The notes under the pieces are model-generated. The model saw only the letters and a list, made by a program, of their open reading frames with translations, made no database searches and was not told the origin of the DNA. A program made the translations under genes and the position numbers. Shown piece after piece: positions 1-4,492 of a stretch of 6,199 nt of DNA (position 1 is the stretch's first letter; every line of letters begins with the position of its first letter). Source of the stretch: an uncultured Dysgonomonas sp. (GTDB lineage: Bacteria; Bacteroidota; Bacteroidia; Bacteroidales; Dysgonomonadaceae). The stretch covers positions 1-6,199 of the forward strand of contig CALNCC010000179.1 of NCBI GenBank assembly GCA_937875275.1, read 5' to 3'.

Positions 1-1
1 A

Positions 2-1327
2 AAACTTGTACCCACATACGACCTTGATGGCGACGGCAAGCTATCATCTGCCGAAGCGGCGAAAGTGGAGCGATTGGATGTATCGGACAAAACTAAAGAC
101 GAGAGAAACAAGATTAGATCCTTAAGTGGAATTGAATATTTCACGGGGGTTACTCACTTAAATTGCGAATACAACGAAATAAGATCTCTTGACCTTTCTA
201 AGAATGTAAAGCTCAGCACGTTGCTTTGCTCCTGCAACAATCTGAGAAAGATAAACTTAAAAAACAATATACAATTAGATTCCTTGTCTTGTTCTAACAA
301 TAGTATTGAAGAGTTAGACTTGTCAAAAAACAAAGAATTATTAATCTTGAGCTGTATGAACAACAAGGAGCTAAAGTCTCTGAATACATCAAAGAACAAA
401 AAACTAACCGCCTTGGATTTTATGGGTTGCCCAAATATAGAAAAGATGAATCTTTCAAAGAACATCTTACTCGAAGAATTATATTGTGGAGCCATTAATG
501 CAATAAAATTAGATTTCTCTAAAAACAAAAACCTTAAAGTTTTGTATTGTGGGAGCAAGACTTTGAAAAAAATAGATCTTTCAAAGAATCTAAATTTAGA
601 AGTGCTACATTGCACATTTACTTCGATTGAAGAACTTGACCTATCAAACAACACAAAGCTAAACACCCTTAGAATTGATAGAAATTCCAATTTAAAAAAT
701 GTGGATTTGTCTAAAAATACAAACTTAGAGTCGCTAAGCTGTGAAGAAATTTCAATCGAAAAATTAGATCTATCGAACAACTCAAAGTTAGAGTACCTAA
801 GCTGTGGATCTAACAAATTAGAGATATTGAATATTTCTAAAAATGTGAACCTAAAAGACATCAGCTGTTATAGAAATCTATTAACAAACGTGGATGTATC
901 AAACAATCCTCTATTGAAAAGTTTAAGATGCCATTCCAATAATATAAAGAATTTGGATTTATCTAATAATCCGAATTTAGAAAAATTAGATTGCGCTGAC
1001 AATCTATTGACAGACTTGGATGTATCGAACAATAGGGCATTGAAATCGCTTAACTGCTCTGGAAACAGGATGACAAAAGTAGACCTATCACACAACACAG
1101 AGCTTGATTATCTATCATGTGGAGATTCGAAACTTGTTGAAATAGATATCTCAAACAACACTAAATTGAAATATATCCTTCTTCTGAGAAACCCCAATCT
1201 GAAAACCGTGTGGGTGTGGGAAGGATTCGACACGAATGATCTCCAAAAATCCGGTTCTATTTATTACTCCGCCTCTATTTCTTACAACGATGAGGATAAA
1301 AACATCACATTCAAAGTAAAGAAATGA
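2..1327 (+). CDS. LRR protein 1, EF-hand loop plus leucine-rich repeats (5' partial)
   Basis: The reading frame is open to the left edge, so the true start and any signal peptide lie outside the window. The GTG at 65 is an internal Val codon, not a start: the codons before it encode an EF-hand-type loop (DLDGDGKLSSAE, 20-55) that matches the neighbour's loop. After a degenerate first LRR come 16 complete repeats of 21 or 22 residues (188-1207), then a 39-residue tail that starts VWVWEGF and ends FKVKK. Thirteen of the 16 repeats have Cys at position 14. LRR solenoids generally bind proteins or glycans; the ligand here is unknown. By analogy with its paralogue it is probably exported, but that is inference. 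No C-terminal sorting domain or membrane segment is visible. Its TGA overlaps the ATG of the next gene, so the two are probably co-transcribed. The core is visibly A+T-rich. Confidence 0.85.
   Translation, partial: KLVPTYDLDGDGKLSSAEAAKVERLDVSDKTKDERNKIRSLSGIEYFTGVTHLNCEYNEIRSLDLSKNVKLSTLLCSCNNLRKINLKNNIQLDSLSCSNNSIEELDLSKNKELLILSCMNNKELKSLNTSKNKKLTALDFMGCPNIEKMNLSKNILLEELYCGAINAIKLDFSKNKNLKVLYCGSKTLKKIDLSKNLNLEVLHCTFTSIEELDLSNNTKLNTLRIDRNSNLKNVDLSKNTNLESLSCEEISIEKLDLSNNSKLEYLSCGSNKLEILNISKNVNLKDISCYRNLLTNVDVSNNPLLKSLRCHSNNIKNLDLSNNPNLEKLDCADNLLTDLDVSNNRALKSLNCSGNRMTKVDLSHNTELDYLSCGDSKLVEIDISNNTKLKYILLLRNPNLKTVWVWEGFDTNDLQKSGSIYYSASISYNDEDKNITFKVKK
20..55 (+). other. EF-hand-like calcium-binding loop in LRR protein 1
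   Basis: The translated loop DLDGDGKLSSAE fits the canonical 12-residue EF-hand pattern, with Asp at 1, 3 and 5, Gly at 6, a hydrophobic residue at 8 and Glu at 12. Only one loop is visible because the protein is cut at the window edge. Calcium binding is inferred from the motif. Confidence 0.7.
26..85 (+). repeat. 5' paralogous block, copy 1
   Basis: This 60-bp stretch encodes the end of the EF-hand loop and the KVERLDVS segment. It matches 1477-1536 in the second gene with 4 mismatches, counted by eye. The conservation is much higher than across the LRR cores. Confidence 0.85.
188..1207 (+). repeat. 16-unit LRR array (63/66-bp coding repeats) of LRR protein 1
   Basis: The repeat consensus is LDLSxNxxL followed by xxLxCxxNxLxx. 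Twelve units have 21 residues and four (units 3, 4, 8 and 16) have 22. Units 4, 8 and 16 lack the Cys at position 14 (Phe, Ile and Leu respectively). The units are similar as protein but diverged as DNA, so this is an old protein-level repeat and not a fresh DNA tandem repeat. Confidence 0.9.
1192..1327 (+). repeat. 3' paralogous block, copy 1
   Basis: This block encodes the last LRR edge and the C-terminal tail. Its final 60 bp (1268-1327), including the stop codon, are identical to 3181-3240. The preceding 1192-1241 differs from 3123-3172 at one base. Between them, this copy carries an extra in-frame 18 bp relative to copy 2, encoding part of the GSIYYSAS segment. Confidence 0.9.
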
Positions 1328-1386
1328 TTATGAGACGACTATTACCCTACCTCGTAGCGTTGCTGTTGCCGATGAGCGCGGCGGCG
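1324..1386 (+). other. Signal peptide coding region of LRR protein 2
   Basis: Residues 1-21 have a positive n-region (Arg4, Arg5), a hydrophobic core (LVALLL) and a small-residue cleavage context (S18-A19-A20-A21). The likely signal peptidase I cut is after Ala21. Confidence 0.8.
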
Positions 1387-3240
1387 CAGGTGCAACCGAC
1401 CGACAACATTCTGCCGCACATCCCCGACCAGAATTTCCGCAATGCGATCAGGCAGATCATGCCCCAATGCGATACCGATGGCGACGGCAAACTCTCAGCT
1501 GCCGAAGCGGCGAAGGTGGAGCGATTGGATGTATCGAGAAGACATGAGGGTAAATCGATGTCGATAAAAGAGCATATACTATACCAAAGAGATTGGGATA
1601 AGGCTTCGATCAAATCGTTGAAAGGCATCGAATACTTCACGGGGCTTACCGAATTAGATTGTACACTCAACCAATTAAGCGAGCTCGATTTGTCGGGCAA
1701 CGAAAATCTGATCCTATTGAGCTGCAAATCGAATCAGATAAAATATCTGAATCTATCAAAGAACCCGAAATTGAAATTTGTGAACTGTTCTCACAATAAG
1801 ATTGATACGTTGAACATATCTCAAAACAAATATTTGGATAGCCTAAATTGTGAAGGAAATTATATTGCCAATTTAGATTTGGCGGACAAGACAGAACTGC
1901 AATCGTTATATTGTGGAAGCAATCGTCTTACCTCTGTCGATCTGTCTCATAATAAAAAACTGTTCCATTTAGACTGCAAAGGGAGCCTTTACCTCGAATC
2001 AATAGATATCTCAAAGAATTTGAATCTGAGGCATTTTGATTGTAGCGAAAGCTCCGGTTGGGTTTTTGATATTTCTAAAAACACTTTACTCGAATATTTA
2101 GATTGCACATATTGCAGGTTAGACTCGATAGATGTATCTAACAATCCGAATCTGAACACGTTGATCTGTCGGGAGAATATGATGTCAATGATAGATGTAT
2201 CAAAAAATCAGAAACTAACTAAATTAGATTGTTCCGAAAATTGGTTTGAGCAACTCGATCTATCCAACAACCTTCTACTAAGCGAATTGTATTGTGTAGG
2301 TTTACGTGTTGATTCTTTAGATTTGTCTCACAATCCGGAACTGACCGTATTGGATTGCTCCGATTCATTTCTGGACTATTTAGATGTATCGAAAAAAACC
2401 AAGCTAATAAAATTGGATTGCAGCAGATGTAGTTTTACTGACCTGGATTTATCTCATAATCCCGAACTAAGAGAATTGGATTGTTCGACGAGTGAGATTG
2501 AATCTCTTGATCTGTCCAACAACCTGAAATTAGAAAAGCTGATTTGTGATAGAAATAAATTTACAACACTCGACTTGTCCAACAATGCAGAATTGAATTA
2601 CTTGACGTGTTATGATGGATCGTTAAAACATCTTGATTTATCAAAAAACCCAAAACTAACAGAGTTGAATTGTGATAGCAATAAATTAACAGAATTAAAT
2701 CTCTCGGCAAATACTGAATTGAAAGAGCTGTGGTGTTCGTTCAATCAATTATCGGAGTTAGATGTATCAAACAATCTCGAATTGAAAGTTCTATACTGTA
2801 GTGGCAACAAGATAAGACAGATAGACCTTTCGATGCTTATAGAGTTGAAAGTGTTGCACTGTTCGAGAAACCGGATAGAAAACATTGATGTAGCTAACAA
2901 CCTAAAATTAGAGTATTTAAGTTGCAACGTAAATCTTATAGACCACCTCGACATCTCGAACAATAAAGAGTTAGCACATCTCTATTGCGACGACAACAAC
3001 CTCAAAAGCATAGACTTATCCAACAATGTGTTGCTGGAAGAGTTAGATTGTGAAGGGAATAAATTCTCGGAATTAGACATCTCCCGAAATACAGAATTGA
3101 GTTCTATCTGCATTGATAGTAGCCCCAATCTGAAAACCGTGTGGGTGTGGGAAGGTTTCGACACGAATGATCCCAAAAAATCCGCCTCTATTTCTTACAA
3201 CGATGAGGATAAAAACATCACATTCAAAGTAAAGAAATGA
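1324..3240 (+). CDS. LRR protein 2, secreted EF-hand plus leucine-rich-repeat protein
   Basis: A complete 638-residue protein. Residues 1-21 look like a Sec signal peptide: Arg-Arg, a Leu-rich core, then SAAA before Gln22. There is no lipobox Cys, so it is probably not a lipoprotein. Residues 33-61 hold an IPDQNFRNAI helix and an EF-hand loop (Asp50, 52, 54; Gly55; Glu61). A degenerate LRR at about 100-120 leads into 23 repeats (121-605), 22 of which have Cys at position 14, and then a 33-residue tail from VWVWEGF to FKVKK. The start used is the ATG at 1324, inside the upstream stop (ATGA); the ATG at 1330 would give MRRLLPYL and is equally plausible. Translational coupling to gene 1 is likely. 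It is expected in the periplasm or outside the cell, probably binding a protein or glycan; the ligand is unknown. The style is like many Bacteroidetes LRR proteins. No type IX C-terminal sorting domain is visible. Confidence 0.9.
   Translation: MIMRRLLPYLVALLLPMSAAAQVQPTDNILPHIPDQNFRNAIRQIMPQCDTDGDGKLSAAEAAKVERLDVSRRHEGKSMSIKEHILYQRDWDKASIKSLKGIEYFTGLTELDCTLNQLSELDLSGNENLILLSCKSNQIKYLNLSKNPKLKFVNCSHNKIDTLNISQNKYLDSLNCEGNYIANLDLADKTELQSLYCGSNRLTSVDLSHNKKLFHLDCKGSLYLESIDISKNLNLRHFDCSESSGWVFDISKNTLLEYLDCTYCRLDSIDVSNNPNLNTLICRENMMSMIDVSKNQKLTKLDCSENWFEQLDLSNNLLLSELYCVGLRVDSLDLSHNPELTVLDCSDSFLDYLDVSKKTKLIKLDCSRCSFTDLDLSHNPELRELDCSTSEIESLDLSNNLKLEKLICDRNKFTTLDLSNNAELNYLTCYDGSLKHLDLSKNPKLTELNCDSNKLTELNLSANTELKELWCSFNQLSELDVSNNLELKVLYCSGNKIRQIDLSMLIELKVLHCSRNRIENIDVANNLKLEYLSCNVNLIDHLDISNNKELAHLYCDDNNLKSIDLSNNVLLEELDCEGNKFSELDISRNTELSSICIDSSPNLKTVWVWEGFDTNDPKKSASISYNDEDKNITFKVKK
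1471..1506 (+). other. EF-hand-like calcium-binding loop in LRR protein 2
   Basis: The loop DTDGDGKLSAAE (residues 50-61) has all the expected ligand positions: Asp at 1, 3 and 5, Gly at 6, Leu at 8 and Glu at 12. It lies between the signal peptide and the LRR domain and is single rather than paired, which resembles dockerin-like or cap-type uses of the motif. Calcium binding is inferred. Confidence 0.75.
1477..1536 (+). repeat. 5' paralogous block, copy 2
   Basis: Partner of 26-85 at an offset of 1451 bp, with 56 of 60 positions identical. Immediately downstream the two genes diverge, and this gene carries a longer linker (residues 72-98) before the GIEYFTG segment they share. Confidence 0.85.
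1684..3138 (+). repeat. 23-unit LRR array of LRR protein 2
   Basis: Twenty-one units have 21 residues; unit 5 and unit 23 have 22. All units except the last have Cys at position 14, where a classical LxxLxLxxN repeat has an inward-facing Leu. The Cys side chains should therefore form a ladder along the solenoid core. Units differ in the variable positions, giving varied exposed surfaces. Confidence 0.9.
3123..3240 (+). repeat. 3' paralogous block, copy 2
   Basis: Partner of 1192-1327. The last 60 bp, including the TGA, are identical between the two genes. The similarity stops at the stop codon: here it is followed by a C-rich stretch, in copy 1 by the next start codon. Confidence 0.9.
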
Positions 3241-3250
3241 CGCCCCCCCG

Positions 3251-3322
3251 AAAAACGACGAAGGCCGCCTCTTGAGAATGGGGCAGCCCTCGGTATTTTC
3301 TAAACCAAAGCGTCGGCTTTTT
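3251..3322. terminator. Possible bidirectional terminator between convergent LRR gene 2 and nadA
   Basis: AAAAACGACG (3251-3260) can pair with CGTCG and the T-run that follows a GC bulge (3311-3322). This gives a 5-bp GC-containing stem flanked by A and T tracts on both strands. The loop is long (about 50 nt) and may hold a small inner GGG/CCC hairpin. The position between convergent genes fits, but the stem is short, so this is tentative. Confidence 0.3.
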
Positions 3323-4322
3323 ATTTTATCTGCTTCGACATTTCCAGCATGCGGTTGATAGGGCGCAGTGCCTTGAGGCGCACTTCCTCGTCGAGCTGAA
3401 TCTCGGGCAGTTCGTATTTCATGCACAGGTAGAGCTTCTCCATCGTAGACAGTTTCATAAACTTACACTCGCTGCAATTGCACGATTTGTCGTCGGTAAG
3501 GGCAGGGATCAGCGTCTTGTGCGGAGCGCGTTTGCGCATCTCGTGCAAGATACCTTCTTCGGTGGCAACGATAAACTCCTCAGCATCGTCTTCCACCACA
3601 TAGTTTAAGAGGTCGGCGGTCGATCCCACATGGTCGGCAATCTGAAGAACAGGCTTTTGCGATTCGGGGTGCGCTATCAGCTTCGCCTTGGGATGGTCGA
3701 GCATCTGCTGCCCGATACGTTCCAACGAGAAAGCCATGTGCACGTAGCACGATCCGTCCCACAAAATCATGTTGCGTCCTGTTACCTGATTGATATATCG
3801 TCCCAGATTTTTGTCGGGGGCAAAGATGATCTCCTGATCTTTAGGCAAAGCGTTTATGATATGCTGGGCATTCGATGAGGTTACGATCACGTCGCTCTCG
3901 GCTTTCACGCTCGAGTCGCAATTGATATAACTCGACACCATCGCATTGGGGTGCTGTTTCCTCATCTCACGTATTCCCTCTCCCGAGCACGAGTCGGCAA
4001 GTGTGCATCCGGCAAGCAGGTCGGGCAACACAACTTTTTTGGTTGGGTTCAGTATTTTGGCGGTCTCTGCCATAAAGTGTACGCCGCAAAAGACAATCAT
4101 GTCAGCATCGGTTTTCTCGGCGGCGCGTGCCAACTGCAAACTGTCGCCAAGAAAGTCGGAGACGTCCTGTATGTCGCCCGTCTGATAATAGTGGGCAAGG
4201 ATGATCGCATTTTTCTCTTTGCGCATGCGGTCAATTTCGGCTACAAGGTCTGTTCCTTTCGGGATCTCAATATCGAGATAACCTTTAACAGGCAATGCTT
4301 CAAGGGCTTTTTCGAATGTCAT
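3321..4322 (-). CDS. nadA: Quinolinate synthase NadA
   Basis: A complete 333-residue enzyme that condenses iminoaspartate with dihydroxyacetone phosphate to quinolinate, in the cytoplasmic de novo NAD pathway. Family marks are AHYYQ (43-47) with IQDVSDFLGDSL after it, CGVHFMAETAKIL (79-91), PDLLAGCTLADSC (100-112), WDGSCYVH (188-195), HPES (218-221) and VGSTADL (232-238). The three expected [4Fe-4S] ligands are Cys106, Cys192 and Cys286. Cys281 and Cys283 lie close to the third, giving a CxCxxC cluster. Length is normal for the family and no key residue is missing. The ATG at 4322 follows an A-rich leader typical of Bacteroidetes. Its usual partners nadB and nadC are not in the window. It is convergent with the LRR genes and downstream of the phage-like gene, from which it is separated by a terminator and has its own promoter. 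Confidence 0.97.
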   Translation of the reverse strand: MTFEKALEALPVKGYLDIEIPKGTDLVAEIDRMRKEKNAIILAHYYQTGDIQDVSDFLGDSLQLARAAEKTDADMIVFCGVHFMAETAKILNPTKKVVLPDLLAGCTLADSCSGEGIREMRKQHPNAMVSSYINCDSSVKAESDVIVTSSNAQHIINALPKDQEIIFAPDKNLGRYINQVTGRNMILWDGSCYVHMAFSLERIGQQMLDHPKAKLIAHPESQKPVLQIADHVGSTADLLNYVVEDDAEEFIVATEEGILHEMRKRAPHKTLIPALTDDKSCNCSECKFMKLSTMEKLYLCMKYELPEIQLDEEVRLKALRPINRMLEMSKQIK

Positions 4323-4371
4323 ATTTTTCTTTACTAAACTTGATTCTTTTAATATAACAATATTGAAGGCA

Positions 4372-4379
4372 CAAAGTTA
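4372..4379 (-). promoter_or_regulatory. Candidate nadA promoter, -7 element
   Basis: On the minus strand this reads TAACTTTG, matching the Bacteroidetes -7 consensus TAnnTTTG. It lies about 50 nt upstream of the nadA ATG, giving a predicted leader of roughly 40-45 nt. No clear TTTG is seen at the expected -33 spacing, so only half of the promoter consensus is met. A weak AT-only inverted repeat (4351-4364) lies near the predicted transcription start. Confidence 0.55.
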
Positions 4380-4386
4380 CATAATT

Positions 4387-4399
4387 AATCGTAACGATT
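4387..4399. promoter_or_regulatory. Inverted repeat upstream of nadA, possible operator
   Basis: AATCGT-A-ACGATT is a perfect 6-bp inverted repeat around one central base. It lies 7 bp upstream of the -7 element, within the spacer toward the -33 region, where a repressor could block RNA polymerase. No regulator is identified, and a chance palindrome of this size in AT-rich DNA is possible. Confidence 0.35.
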
Positions 4400-4437
4400 G
4401 TGTACTGCGCCCGTTTTTCGCCCGTCGGGTAAACGAA

Positions 4438-4467
4438 AACAGTCCGAACTTCTCAGCCCGGACTGTT
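4438..4467 (-). terminator. Intrinsic terminator of the phage-like gene
   Basis: A perfect 9-bp stem (AACAGTCCG / CGGACTGTT) with a 12-nt loop. On the minus strand it is followed by TTCGTTT, so the stem end and tail read TTTTCGTTT. It lies 25 bp beyond the stop codon of the phage-like gene and upstream of the nadA promoter, so it should separate the two transcripts. Confidence 0.75.
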
Positions 4468-4492
4468 GCTTGCATGCGTGTCGGAATGGGAT

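Noticed and set aside
154..1098. Long open frames antisense to LRR gene 1 (154-861 and 868-1098, minus strand)
   Set aside because: The 63-bp coding periodicity places the same reverse-complement codons in each unit and so avoids stops. The translated products are Phe/Ser-rich mirror images of the repeats with no domain.
188..3138. Regular spacing of about 63 bp, considered as a CRISPR-like or satellite array
   Set aside because: The period is fully explained by in-frame 21-residue protein repeats. Units differ in DNA sequence throughout, with no constant repeat and unique spacer pattern.
3243..3249. Run of seven C, considered as a phase-variation tract
   Set aside because: It lies after the LRR gene 2 stop codon and outside nadA, so slippage would not change any reading frame seen here.
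2745..3426. Minus-strand open frames opposite the 3' half of LRR gene 2 and across into nadA
   Set aside because: They overlap two well-supported genes in other frames and show no recognisable features.
4323..4437. NAD riboswitch, tRNA gene or phage attachment site upstream of nadA
   Set aside because: The leader is only about 45 nt, no tRNA fold is apparent and no direct repeat suggesting an attachment core was found.
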